A stretch of 64,000 bases of DNA from Pseudomonadota bacterium. Its GTDB lineage: Bacteria; Pseudomonadota; Alphaproteobacteria; Caulobacterales; Aquidulcibacteraceae. The notes below the pieces were generated by a model that saw only the letters and a list, made by a program, of their open reading frames with translations, ran no database searches and was not told the DNA's origin. The stretch lies in the NCBI GenBank assembly GCA_020161405.1, contig JAIUOD010000004.1, forward strand, positions 1 to 64,000, read 5' to 3'. Shown here piece by piece: positions 9,193-18,146 of the stretch; within the stretch, counting starts at the first letter, position 1, and every line of letters begins with the position of its first letter. The position numbers and the translations under genes were made by a program.

Positions 9193-10689
9193 TTAAATAG
9201 GACTGCAATAGTCACAAAAATCCCACTCAGTAAATGATTCCCTTAGCCAGTCATCCTGGATTGCAACTTCAATGAATTTTATAAAATCTATAATCAGACC
9301 ATTAGATTTTAACTCATTGATATAGACAACAAATATTTGCTGGGTATGTTTAGTGTGTGGCCTAAGTGGATAGCAAACAAATTCCATATCTTCAACATGT
9401 AATTTGCGATTTAAGTTTTCGGCAAACTTTGCAGCCGTATAAATTCCTGATAGGCCACAACCCATTTTGTTTAGAAAAAGCGTGAGCCTAATACCAAAAT
9501 CATTAGGCGCAGACATAGAATTCCTACAACTTTCAAAAAAGGATATTTTTTTTAAGTGGGCCTTAATTAATTTCAAATTTTGTTTGCCATCATTTCCGTG
9601 AATCTCATGTATCTCTTCAAGTACTTTTTTTGCATATGCGCCATAAAAATAGGAGCCACTTTCAATCAGTAAGTTATAACATTCCTCAGACATTTTGGAG
9701 CCAACCTCAGTATTTTTAATAAATTCTTTAACCTCATTTAAATTTGAAAAATTTTCTTTTAATGGAACGTAATGTATCCAAGGCTTCATACCCTCTAGAT
9801 AATCATCTTCAATAAGAATTTGACATGTTCTTGATGCGGCTGCCTCGATAGTACGTGGGCCAATCGCGCTAAAATCATATATGTCTTCACCTGGAAAACA
9901 GACTTTTTCAACTTCTTCAAAAACTGCCGTGGGGTTAAGCGCATAAAAATCATCAACTTTTCTTTTCAAGTCACCATATTTATCCATAAGACTAGCACCG
10001 CCTCTAGATCCTATAGTATACTTACAATCACCTAAGAAACGAAGCCAATCATCACCAATTAGAACATCCTTTGGATCGGTTGAAATACTTACTTTTAAAT
10101 CATCTTCTTTGACTAAATCTCTAAATTTTAAAGCAATTTCGCCTTTTTTTTGAGCACCTTTGCCTAAATAAGCCCGTATGAAATTTACCCGCGTTCCAAC
10201 ATCCCAGTGACGTTCGTGAAATCTTTTTCCGAAGCTAGCAATTTGTCCAATACGTTCCGTCTGAAAATATCCAGTTAATACATATTCAAATTTCATTTTA
10301 TCAAATACTGTTGGGTATAAATATTTGGTATCTTTTGTTATACTTGAAAATACTACATCAACATTCCACTCATCAAACCATTTGTCCAATATGATATTAG
10401 CGGTATACTCATCTTGAGGAATAGCAATAATCTTAGCTCCAGATTTTTTTATAAAACTATATCTTTTCTTTATATCTTCAATATTTTGTAATACACGATA
10501 AGATAGAAAACAATAGTTCAAAATAACTGCATCAAATTTTATTTCCTTTAGTTCATTAGTTATTGGTGCAAAGATGTGGTGAAGTAAATATATGTTGTTA
10601 GAATCTTCCCTTGGAATACTCAATACATGATCAATATTAGTAAGGCGGCTATTAGCACCTAAGGCATGAAGAATCAAAATTGTTTTCAT
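9193..10689 (-). CDS. putative GT-B glycosyltransferase, paralogue 2 of 3
   Basis: 498-residue relative of the proteins at 6759 and 14404. It shares PQDEY (91-95), DVVFSS (111-116), LTGYF (138-142), DWLRFL (214-219), GGASLMD (230-236), IGPRTIEAA (276-284) and NFSNLNE (313-319). QDEY and the W-L-x-F-L block fall at the same residue numbers as in paralogue 1, so the alignment is nearly gap-free. The glycine-rich YRG motif is altered to WDVGTR here, and Ser of SPR is Gly, so specificity or activity may have changed. The C-terminal 130 residues (CNSMSAPNDFGIRL onward) are not shared with the others. Divergent from the gene at 10789 across about 100 bp. Confidence 0.55.
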   Translation of the reverse strand: MKTILILHALGANSRLTNIDHVLSIPREDSNNIYLLHHIFAPITNELKEIKFDAVILNYCFLSYRVLQNIEDIKKRYSFIKKSGAKIIAIPQDEYTANIILDKWFDEWNVDVVFSSITKDTKYLYPTVFDKMKFEYVLTGYFQTERIGQIASFGKRFHERHWDVGTRVNFIRAYLGKGAQKKGEIALKFRDLVKEDDLKVSISTDPKDVLIGDDWLRFLGDCKYTIGSRGGASLMDKYGDLKRKVDDFYALNPTAVFEEVEKVCFPGEDIYDFSAIGPRTIEAAASRTCQILIEDDYLEGMKPWIHYVPLKENFSNLNEVKEFIKNTEVGSKMSEECYNLLIESGSYFYGAYAKKVLEEIHEIHGNDGKQNLKLIKAHLKKISFFESCRNSMSAPNDFGIRLTLFLNKMGCGLSGIYTAAKFAENLNRKLHVEDMEFVCYPLRPHTKHTQQIFVVYINELKSNGLIIDFIKFIEVAIQDDWLRESFTEWDFCDYCSPI

Positions 10690-10788
10690 TTTTTTGCTGA
10701 ATTTAGTATTTAATTATGTAATTTCATTCATCTTATCGACTTGCTAACAACTTTTGACAACAAATAATAACAGTTTATATAACAAACT

Positions 10789-12282
10789 ATGTCTAGAAAT
10801 TTAGAAAATTGGCCATCTTTAAAACGTATTAATGAAAACAAACAGAAAATTCGTTCTGATTTATCAGGATGGAATATTGAAGGAGCATTTGAAAAAACTT
10901 TCGATATATTGCAAAAGAACAATGACAAACTAAGCCAAGCAATAGACTTTATTACGCCGTCAATTTTGACGAACCGTGCTGTGGATAAAGTTTATGATTT
11001 AATTTCTACAAATTGTACCATTTTGAAAAAATGTGAAAGTTTGAAAATTGGTTATCTATATTCATGGCTTTTATTGGATGATGGAGTACGTCCATCTGCT
11101 TCTATTGCGGCAAATCTAAAAGAAGAAATTTATAAAAACTATAATGAATGGGGCTTAGGATGGGATTTGGCCCGAATTGAGAGATTGTCTAATACTTCAT
11201 CAAAACACAAAGGCTATATAAAATCATTATCGCCAGATTTGTATCGTGAAATTTACCTTAATTCTATTTCGGCAAAATTAGATATTGTAAACACACGAGC
11301 CACTCTTGAAAAATGTTCAAATTCATCATGCATTGATGTTGGTATATCGCTAGCTTTAATACTAGAAAGACGGGGTGAATTTTTACTTGCTGCTAAAGAA
11401 TTAATTGTAGTCTTAAACAAATATAGCAAAAGTGAATCTATAATTGAAAATGAAGTATATATAAAACTTTTAATCAAAGCAGGCGTTTTATATGTACAAT
11501 CTGAAAAAAAAGACGAAGCAAAAAAAATGTTTTTTCTCGCCTTCAAGAATATTCACTATTTGAAAATCTCTTCTGAAAACAAAGCTTATCTCTATGATCA
11601 AATTGCTTTTATTGCCAATAGTTACGGTATGAATAAAACTGCTTCTATTGCATATTTGCTTTCTGCAAAAGGTATTCATAAATATAGAGGTCGACGTGAT
11701 GCTAGCTACCAAATTAATTTAGTTAGAGCAGCAGAGATGCTAATTTGCGCTAAAAGATATTATTTAGCTTTATTAGTTTCCCAAAGATGCCTTGAAAGTG
11801 ACAAAATCGATTATTTCTCTACAGATATAATGGCAGATTGCCTTTGCCAATGGTTAAGAAGCAACCTTGCACTTGGAAAAATTCACAAAGCTACAATCAA
11901 ATTATGTGATTTCTTGCATCAAAGACAAATAAGAAGTTATAAAATAGGAGTTTATCATTTTTCTATCTTATTCAACACTATGAAATATGATGGGCTAGAT
12001 GAAATAATCATAAATCATATACAATCATGCATTATAGAGTTTGCAAATCATTATTCAAATTTTGTTAATGATGACTGGTCTTTAATTTTAGAAAATTATA
12101 ATAGCAGCTTTCCAGTTAACGAAAACATTGAATTTAATTTTGATTTTTCAAATTTAATAAACAAGTCTGCAGCAATAGAAGCTAAATTCAAGAATTGTTC
12201 ACCAATAATAAATAATAGCAAAAAATTTGGTTTCAAATATTATGCTATTAACATTTACAAATCTATATTCAAATCTAAATAA
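10789..12282 (+). CDS. hypothetical helical-repeat (TPR-like) protein
   Basis: No family recognised. The 497 residues look almost wholly alpha-helical, and residues of about 185-390 have alternating helices with Ala/Gly/Tyr spacing reminiscent of degenerate tetratricopeptide repeats (for example ERRGEFLLAAKELIVVLNKY and SEKKDEAKKMFFLAF). No signal peptide or membrane segment is seen. It is the only plus-strand gene between wzt and the second amidotransferase gene, with a very AT-rich composition, and ends four bases from the convergent coiled-coil gene. A scaffold role in the glycan machinery is possible but unsupported. Confidence 0.55.
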   Translation: MSRNLENWPSLKRINENKQKIRSDLSGWNIEGAFEKTFDILQKNNDKLSQAIDFITPSILTNRAVDKVYDLISTNCTILKKCESLKIGYLYSWLLLDDGVRPSASIAANLKEEIYKNYNEWGLGWDLARIERLSNTSSKHKGYIKSLSPDLYREIYLNSISAKLDIVNTRATLEKCSNSSCIDVGISLALILERRGEFLLAAKELIVVLNKYSKSESIIENEVYIKLLIKAGVLYVQSEKKDEAKKMFFLAFKNIHYLKISSENKAYLYDQIAFIANSYGMNKTASIAYLLSAKGIHKYRGRRDASYQINLVRAAEMLICAKRYYLALLVSQRCLESDKIDYFSTDIMADCLCQWLRSNLALGKIHKATIKLCDFLHQRQIRSYKIGVYHFSILFNTMKYDGLDEIIINHIQSCIIEFANHYSNFVNDDWSLILENYNSSFPVNENIEFNFDFSNLINKSAAIEAKFKNCSPIINNSKKFGFKYYAINIYKSIFKSK

Positions 12283-12286
12283 AGAT

Positions 12287-13207
12287 TTAACTTCTAGCCA
12301 GTTTGTCTGCTATGACCAATATGGCTTCACCAATATCATCAATTTTTTCAGCAATAACATCGTACTTGTTATTGATTTTATCAATTGCATTACTTAGGGA
12401 TTTAATATTTTGTAGGGAACTATTATTAGTCTCTGCTAATTCGTATATCTTAGCAAGCCCAACTTCCATTACTCCATACTTTACTTTAAGTTCATCAACA
12501 ATTTCTGTTATTTTGGCTGCTGACTCATTTTCACCCTTATTATCTAGTAAGGCTCTATTTATAGTTTGAAGAAGATTTAAGTGAACCAAATCATTATCTT
12601 TGTTTTCCAAAATAGTTTGGTTAGTTTTTCTCATTAAATCTATAACCGTGTGAATATTTTTGCTTTCATTAACTTCTATTGCTTTACCAACACCAACCTC
12701 AATTAAATCAAGCTTAATCTTGATTTCATTTGCTATTGAGGTTAAGTTATCAGTAAAATTATTTTCGGCTTTATACTCAGTTAAAACTTGATTTATATTC
12801 TCGATAAATCCTAAGATTTTTGCTTCATCGCGCTTCATATCTAAAGAATTTTGGTTTACTTCTTTTAATATCTCGCATGTAGCATCATTTTTATTTCTAT
12901 TTTCTACAGCCTCAAGTGTTTTTACAACACCAACTTCCAAAAATTCAATTTTTGACTTCAGTTCATCAATCACCGTCTCTATCAATGATGATGAAGATAA
13001 CGAATCAATTATATCAGATTTAAACACGGATAAATCAGAACTAAATTTCAACAAACTAGATGCTATTTCCCCATGAAGGGATAATGCTATATTTGTATTT
13101 TCATGTGACCTGCCTTCAACTATACGTTTTAGCTCTTCGAGTCGCAGTAAAACATCTTTTAAAAGAAACCATCTTGGCCCATGCTTATTATCATTAACTA
13201 AATTCAT
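12287..13207 (-). CDS. coiled-coil protein with three ~78-residue internal repeats
   Basis: 306-residue protein with no recognised domain. Heptad-rich helices run through most of it. Three copies of a block, D/N-E-L/I-K-x-K followed by E-V-G and a K-x-x-E segment, place the E-V-G triplet at residues 91-93, 170-172 and 248-250, a period of 78-79. A degenerate fourth start (INNKYDVIAEKIDDI) lies near 278-292. There is no signal peptide or membrane segment. The gene follows the methyltransferase gene (28 bp gap) at the end of a long minus-strand block of sugar genes. The pairing suggests a spacer or ruler function, as in the coiled coil of the O-antigen terminator WbdD, but this is inference. 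Confidence 0.65.
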   Translation of the reverse strand: MNLVNDNKHGPRWFLLKDVLLRLEELKRIVEGRSHENTNIALSLHGEIASSLLKFSSDLSVFKSDIIDSLSSSSLIETVIDELKSKIEFLEVGVVKTLEAVENRNKNDATCEILKEVNQNSLDMKRDEAKILGFIENINQVLTEYKAENNFTDNLTSIANEIKIKLDLIEVGVGKAIEVNESKNIHTVIDLMRKTNQTILENKDNDLVHLNLLQTINRALLDNKGENESAAKITEIVDELKVKYGVMEVGLAKIYELAETNNSSLQNIKSLSNAIDKINNKYDVIAEKIDDIGEAILVIADKLARS

Positions 13208-13235
13208 ATTTCCCTCAAATTTCTATAACATTCGG

Positions 13236-14327
13236 TTAGTTTTTAAGAAAAACCACATTAATTTCTAACGATTTAACCAGCCATTTTTTAACAAAATTAT
13301 ATAAATCTGGATAATTTATCTGTAATTCAGATACCCAATTCGATATATTTTCCTTAGAATTTTTTATAAACGGTTCAAGAAAATCAAGCCTAATATCTTG
13401 GTTTAATGCACAAAAATTTCTAATCGGATTATCAGCTGCAAAACTAGCAATATTTAAAGTATGCGCACCTCTGAATACAGGCGCTACTTCTGAAGAAGTA
13501 ACAAAGCTACAATTAAATATTTTCTCAAAATGAAGTCTTAATGAGGCAATATCGAATTTACGCAAATGAATAAATTCATATCCTACATCATTATCCAAAT
13601 AAACGTCTAAATAGTCTTCAAGTGGAACGCGTATTATTATTACGCCTCCAGGTTTTAATACCCTAAGTAATTGTGCAGTACAATAATTTAAATCCAATAC
13701 ATGCTCTAGAACATCTGTACAAGTAATCATGTCAAAACAATTATCAACATATGGCATGTCCTCAATTCTTGACATGGCTACTTCAACGTTCATGCCTCTT
13801 GCAATCTTAAGGTATTCCATTGAAATATCAATGCCATACCAATTATAATTATCGAGTCCATTTTTTAATCTTGCCGTGCCAACACCTACATCAAGTATAT
13901 TATAATTTGGTTTTGCAAAGCGGCGTATCAATTTCCTTGTACTTTCTTCTAATTCCTCACTTAATTCAGTTGCCATGAATGGATTTTCGCCATTTAAATC
14001 TAAACTGGAAACATGGTCATGTGCTATGTTTACATAATTTTCAACATAAGCATCCATCTTTGAAAAAACTGGGATTCCATCAATAATTTCTATTGGAGTT
14101 GTTTCAAATTGAGGATTTGGTCTTTTTACATTATGTCTGTAATAAACATGTGAAACTGGTCCACCTCGATAAGTGCCTTCAGTAACATCAGCCGAAGATT
14201 GTTCTAATAGACTTCTTACCCTTTGCGCAAGTCCAAATTTGTTTGCACTTTGGGGTAATTCTTGTTTTTTAACCGCAATGCTCTTATCATTATAAAGTGA
14301 ATTAATTTTATTTGAAATTTTTTTCAA
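13236..14327 (-). CDS. class I SAM-dependent methyltransferase
   Basis: 363 residues. The central part is a standard class I fold: motif I DVGVGTA (146-152), the acidic strand end GIDIS (165-169), CTDVLEHV (203-210) and the post-motif LKPGG (224-228). About 140 residues precede the fold and contain GGPVSHVYYRH and a conserved-looking IPVFSK segment; they may bind the acceptor. The type is that of small-molecule or glycan O-methyltransferases. Lying between a large glycosyltransferase and the coiled-coil gene in the same direction, it could methylate a sugar in the repeat or cap the non-reducing end. Target is unknown. Confidence 0.8.
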   Translation of the reverse strand: MKKISNKINSLYNDKSIAVKKQELPQSANKFGLAQRVRSLLEQSSADVTEGTYRGGPVSHVYYRHNVKRPNPQFETTPIEIIDGIPVFSKMDAYVENYVNIAHDHVSSLDLNGENPFMATELSEELEESTRKLIRRFAKPNYNILDVGVGTARLKNGLDNYNWYGIDISMEYLKIARGMNVEVAMSRIEDMPYVDNCFDMITCTDVLEHVLDLNYCTAQLLRVLKPGGVIIIRVPLEDYLDVYLDNDVGYEFIHLRKFDIASLRLHFEKIFNCSFVTSSEVAPVFRGAHTLNIASFAADNPIRNFCALNQDIRLDFLEPFIKNSKENISNWVSELQINYPDLYNFVKKWLVKSLEINVVFLKN

Positions 14328-14403
14328 CTCAAACCCTCAAAAAAAAACAAACATGGATAATTTATATTTTTAAATAAACGCAAACAAAGCCGACAAAGAA
14401 TTA

Positions 14404-16992
14404 TTAAAGGCTAACATTCTTATACAAGCTTATTCCCTTTCGAGTAAATGTATTTCTATTTTCAATATTTTTTCTATTTTCCTTTACAAGTCTAATCAAT
14501 GAATTATAAATTGGTTCTGAAACCTTGTTCCAATTATAAGTTTTTTCGAAGTATTGATTCCCATTATTGCCCATTTCATTTCTTAATTTGCTGTCACTTG
14601 CAAACAAATTTACAGTATTCACAAGCTCCTGAGAATTTTCAAATTTACATACAATGCCTGCTTTTGAATCATTAATTATTGAACTTACAAATAGTGTATC
14701 ATTGGCTAATATAGGAATTCCAGCAGCCATATATTGAGAGGTTTTATTTGGACTGCAATTTGTATAATTTATTCCAGCCTTTCTATATGGTATTATTCCA
14801 ACATCAAATTCAGAAGCTGCTGCTACTAATTCATCTTCTCTAACAGCATCTAAAAACCATATTCTATCGTTTAAAAGCCCCGTCCCAAGCGCAAGCGCTT
14901 CCATTTGAGATTTGAATTCATTGTTAGGCCCACGTAAATACAGATGTGCGTTGTTACTAGTTAATTCCCATGCATCAATCAGCAGCTCGATACCGCGCCC
15001 AGCGGAGAATGACCCTTGAAATAAAAACCTAATGCGCCCACTGTGTTGCCCTCTTTCTTTAAATTCTAACCTAGAGCTCAAAGGCTCACAATTGGGAACG
15101 ATATCATAACTATTTCCATAATCTTCCGACATTATTTTGGCAATACCATTACTAACGGTGACTCTTGAATCAGTCAATTTAGAAATCCTTTTTTCAATGC
15201 TGCGCCAAAACTCAGCCTCAAATTCTAATGCACGAACATCCATTTCTGGCCAATACTCATGCGCATCGTATAAAACTGGTACACCAAAAAGATCTTTTAA
15301 AATTATTGAAGGAATTAGCGCACCAAAATCTGTTGCAATAATTGCATCTATATTACGGATTTCAGATGCTTTTTTTACCAAAGTATATGCTGTACTTACT
15401 ATATAGTGTAAATACCATGAAAAATCTGGAATTCTTTCATGGCCTACTGGTGCCCCGAAGTAACTAGCAAGATCTTCATGAGAAAGACTAGATAATCTAT
15501 TTAATTGTCTTAACTCATTTAAACAAATACATGCATCTTCTTTAGTGCCAATCATTTTACCAATTTGATCTAAATCGGCATCACTACATAAATCTCTTGT
15601 TACAGAATATAAAAGGCCACCACGTTTAGTTGTTTTAATAATGTCAGATTTTAAACCACCAACAGAACCAATTTGATGGACAACCATTGAAGTTGGCACT
15701 TGGGATTCAATCCAATGTAGCCTTGGATCTAATGTGGGTTCATGTGGAGCAACAAGCAGTATATTTGTATCTGCAGGCCAAGAATTATAATTTGATTTCT
15801 GATTTAAGTTTTTTATTTCAATTACGTTCTTTATTTCAATATCAATATTTTTGACAAACTCTTCAATCCAATAGGTTTTAGTTTCTATAATGTCACTATA
15901 AGCCCTTTCAGTGAATTCTTTTCGTTTATTATTGTCTAAAAGTATTTCAACGGCTTCATCTAAATTTGATAAATCCCTATTTAACTCAAAATAATGCGTT
16001 CCAAGTTGTAAAACATCAGAATATTCGCCCTTGAAAAGTATCTGCATACATTTTGCAGCAGCAGCTTCAAAATGCCGTGGTGAAAGTTGTTGATAATTTA
16101 CATTATATTCAAGATGTTCAATTCTTGAAAGAAACTGTTCGCAATAAAAAGGATCGTCTCTATAAGGCCCTAAATCAGCCTCAGCTTGCCTACAAATCAC
16201 CTCGAGATTTCCATCCAAGTCAAATACGCTTGCCCCTGAAGCTGCACCTAAAGTAGCCTTACAGCTCATTAGAAAATCAAACCAAGATTGTCCACCTATT
16301 CGGTCTTCCCAACGACTAGAAATATCCAATTTCAAACCTGAATTGCGTAGTTTTAACTTTACATCTTCACCAATAGTTCTTTTTTCATATGCAAGACGAC
16401 CAAAATTCAACGGCTGAATTGAACCCCGATATCCGATATCAATAGGTCTATCACTATCAGAACTTTTTAAATTCCTTAATTTTGGTGTAACATAACCTGT
16501 CAGCATCCTTATAAATTTCGTTGTATCTCTAGATACATCTGGATAGATTTTAGAAATCTCTTCATTAGGAAGGCATGTTAACACAATATCAAAACTAACC
16601 TTCGCAATCCATTGAGATATTTCTCTGAAATTATGATTTTCATCTTGTTTCATTAAAATTTTCACCCCTTCAAACTGGGTGAAATTAGGATTAATTAAGC
16701 TATCAAGTTCTTGAAGGTTTAAAACGCTGTATGAAACAGTGTTATGTATAATTATGCCTTTATAATCGCTTAAATTTATATAGGATGGAATTTTTAAATA
16801 CCCTGAATCTGGCCTATGCTCAAATAAATTTAGTGGAATTATTTCATATTCTGAATATCTCTGAATATTTGCAATTGTCTCTTTAACAGTAGATATTCCA
16901 CTTGGATCATACCATGAAACCAATAGTAACTTTTCAATCTTACGATCCAAGCGTCTACCTAATAAAGTAGGTCTATCAGCAAAATACGACAT
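14404..16992 (-). CDS. two-domain glycosyltransferase: paralogue 3 fused to a GT4 domain
   Basis: 862 residues with two modules. Residues of about 1-395 match the proteins at 6759 and 9193: QDEN (116-119), FDIVLTCLP (134-142), MLTGYV (163-168), DIGYRG (185-190), SWFDFL (236-241), SGASVFDLDG (252-261), LSPRHFEAA (303-311) and DLSNLDE (340-346). Residues of about 418-862 form a GT4-type GT-B enzyme with LYDAHEYWPE (YDAHE 575-579), GRGIE (665-669), RGP (687-689) and a later EFDVGIIPY and NKTSQYMAAGIP donor-site region. The GT4 half resembles the protein at 20021. Two-domain enzymes of this kind often add two sugars of a repeat unit; that is inference. Gaps to neighbours are about 76 and 100 bp. 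Confidence 0.75.
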   Translation of the reverse strand: MSYFADRPTLLGRRLDRKIEKLLLVSWYDPSGISTVKETIANIQRYSEYEIIPLNLFEHRPDSGYLKIPSYINLSDYKGIIIHNTVSYSVLNLQELDSLINPNFTQFEGVKILMKQDENHNFREISQWIAKVSFDIVLTCLPNEEISKIYPDVSRDTTKFIRMLTGYVTPKLRNLKSSDSDRPIDIGYRGSIQPLNFGRLAYEKRTIGEDVKLKLRNSGLKLDISSRWEDRIGGQSWFDFLMSCKATLGAASGASVFDLDGNLEVICRQAEADLGPYRDDPFYCEQFLSRIEHLEYNVNYQQLSPRHFEAAAAKCMQILFKGEYSDVLQLGTHYFELNRDLSNLDEAVEILLDNNKRKEFTERAYSDIIETKTYWIEEFVKNIDIEIKNVIEIKNLNQKSNYNSWPADTNILLVAPHEPTLDPRLHWIESQVPTSMVVHQIGSVGGLKSDIIKTTKRGGLLYSVTRDLCSDADLDQIGKMIGTKEDACICLNELRQLNRLSSLSHEDLASYFGAPVGHERIPDFSWYLHYIVSTAYTLVKKASEIRNIDAIIATDFGALIPSIILKDLFGVPVLYDAHEYWPEMDVRALEFEAEFWRSIEKRISKLTDSRVTVSNGIAKIMSEDYGNSYDIVPNCEPLSSRLEFKERGQHSGRIRFLFQGSFSAGRGIELLIDAWELTSNNAHLYLRGPNNEFKSQMEALALGTGLLNDRIWFLDAVREDELVAAASEFDVGIIPYRKAGINYTNCSPNKTSQYMAAGIPILANDTLFVSSIINDSKAGIVCKFENSQELVNTVNLFASDSKLRNEMGNNGNQYFEKTYNWNKVSEPIYNSLIRLVKENRKNIENRNTFTRKGISLYKNVSL

Positions 16993-17092
16993 TATAAAAC
17001 TAAATCCTTACCTTAATTCAAATTATTCTTTATTTGCGTTTTCTATTTTGAAATTTATTTGTTGTTCTACCCAATTAATCTGATTTTGTTTC

Positions 17093-18145
17093 TTATAAAA
17101 TTTTATTAGCATCTTTAAAATCATGAATATTTGGCAAATCAGGAAGTAACTTACACCAATCCCCCGTATTTACCAAGAGTATTGGCTTTTTAGTAAGGAT
17201 ATATTCCGCAAATTTTCCAGGCAGCGCATGTGATTTTTTTCCGGAAACCAAAACTAGCGCATCCGCCCCAAGCTGTAATGCTCTCGCTTCTTCAATACTT
17301 TTCTGGCCAAGATAGATAATTTTATCTTTATATTTAAAATTATCTATTTGATCTAATTCGTCGCCCGACAATCTACCTGCAAGCCATAACCGTGCTTCAG
17401 GGCGTACAGATGCAAAAACTTCAAACTCATCCAATAATGGCGCAAATTCTGATAAAGGGTTTGACAATGAAATAGAGCCAGTATGCACCAAATTCAAAGT
17501 ATCTTTTGGAAAATTAAATGGCGCACCATCAAATTTCAAAGCTTTGTGCCCAACTACTAATCTTTTTATTTTTTTGCCTGCATATCTATAAGTGTCATTC
17601 ATAACTGCTTGAGATACTGCGTTAATTTCATCACATTTTTTAAAAATAAATTTTGCAATATTATTTTCAATGAATGCCCTAAATGGATTATTTAGAATTT
17701 CACGCTGCGAGGGAGAAATCCATGGGTCACGAAAGTCAGCACACCATTTCACACCTGTTTTTGCTTTTAAAATGTATGCAGCAATATGTAATGATTCTGG
17801 CGGAGAAGTTGATATAACTAAATCAAATTTTTTTCCTGATTTAAGAATCTCATCAGTAAGATTTAATACCCATCTAATTTCTGGATCAGGCAACAAAAAC
17901 CATGTTCTTAAATAAAAACCTATGCTTTTAATATTATTTTCGATATTAATATAATCGCTTGAGTATGCTTTTGACGGAAAATCCGGATGTTTTGCACATA
18001 TTGAGTTTTTATAATCAATACCTTCAGGGCCACCGATGAAAACTTCATGGCCTTCTTCTTCCAATTGATTTACCATGTGTAACAAGCGTCTTACAGCACC
18101 CGATGGCTCTGGTGCAAAGTAACGTGTTAATAGCAAAATTTTCAA
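17093..18145 (-). CDS. GT4-family glycosyltransferase
   Basis: 350-residue GT-B protein. The N-terminal LTRYFAPEPSGAVRRL glycine/proline loop is typical of GT4 enzymes acting on polyisoprenoid-linked or nucleotide sugar substrates (for example WbuB-like transferases). VISTSPPESLHIAAYILK, CADFRDPW and AVSQAVMNDTYR also belong to the N-terminal lobe, and KLPGK-type sequence (HALPGKFAEYILTKKPIL) lies in the donor-binding lobe. It starts with TTG at 18145, one base after the amidotransferase stop, with GGCGAG upstream; the spacing supports this start. The protein ends soon after the donor motif, so it is somewhat short, but no frameshift is obvious. Sugar specificity cannot be read. Confidence 0.75.
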   Translation of the reverse strand: MKILLLTRYFAPEPSGAVRRLLHMVNQLEEEGHEVFIGGPEGIDYKNSICAKHPDFPSKAYSSDYINIENNIKSIGFYLRTWFLLPDPEIRWVLNLTDEILKSGKKFDLVISTSPPESLHIAAYILKAKTGVKWCADFRDPWISPSQREILNNPFRAFIENNIAKFIFKKCDEINAVSQAVMNDTYRYAGKKIKRLVVGHKALKFDGAPFNFPKDTLNLVHTGSISLSNPLSEFAPLLDEFEVFASVRPEARLWLAGRLSGDELDQIDNFKYKDKIIYLGQKSIEEARALQLGADALVLVSGKKSHALPGKFAEYILTKKPILLVNTGDWCKLLPDLPNIHDFKDANKIL

Positions 18146-18146
18146 T

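Noticed and set aside
17093..18145. Suspected truncation of the GT4 gene
   Set aside because: Somewhat short, but the donor-binding motif is complete and no continuing frame is visible downstream.
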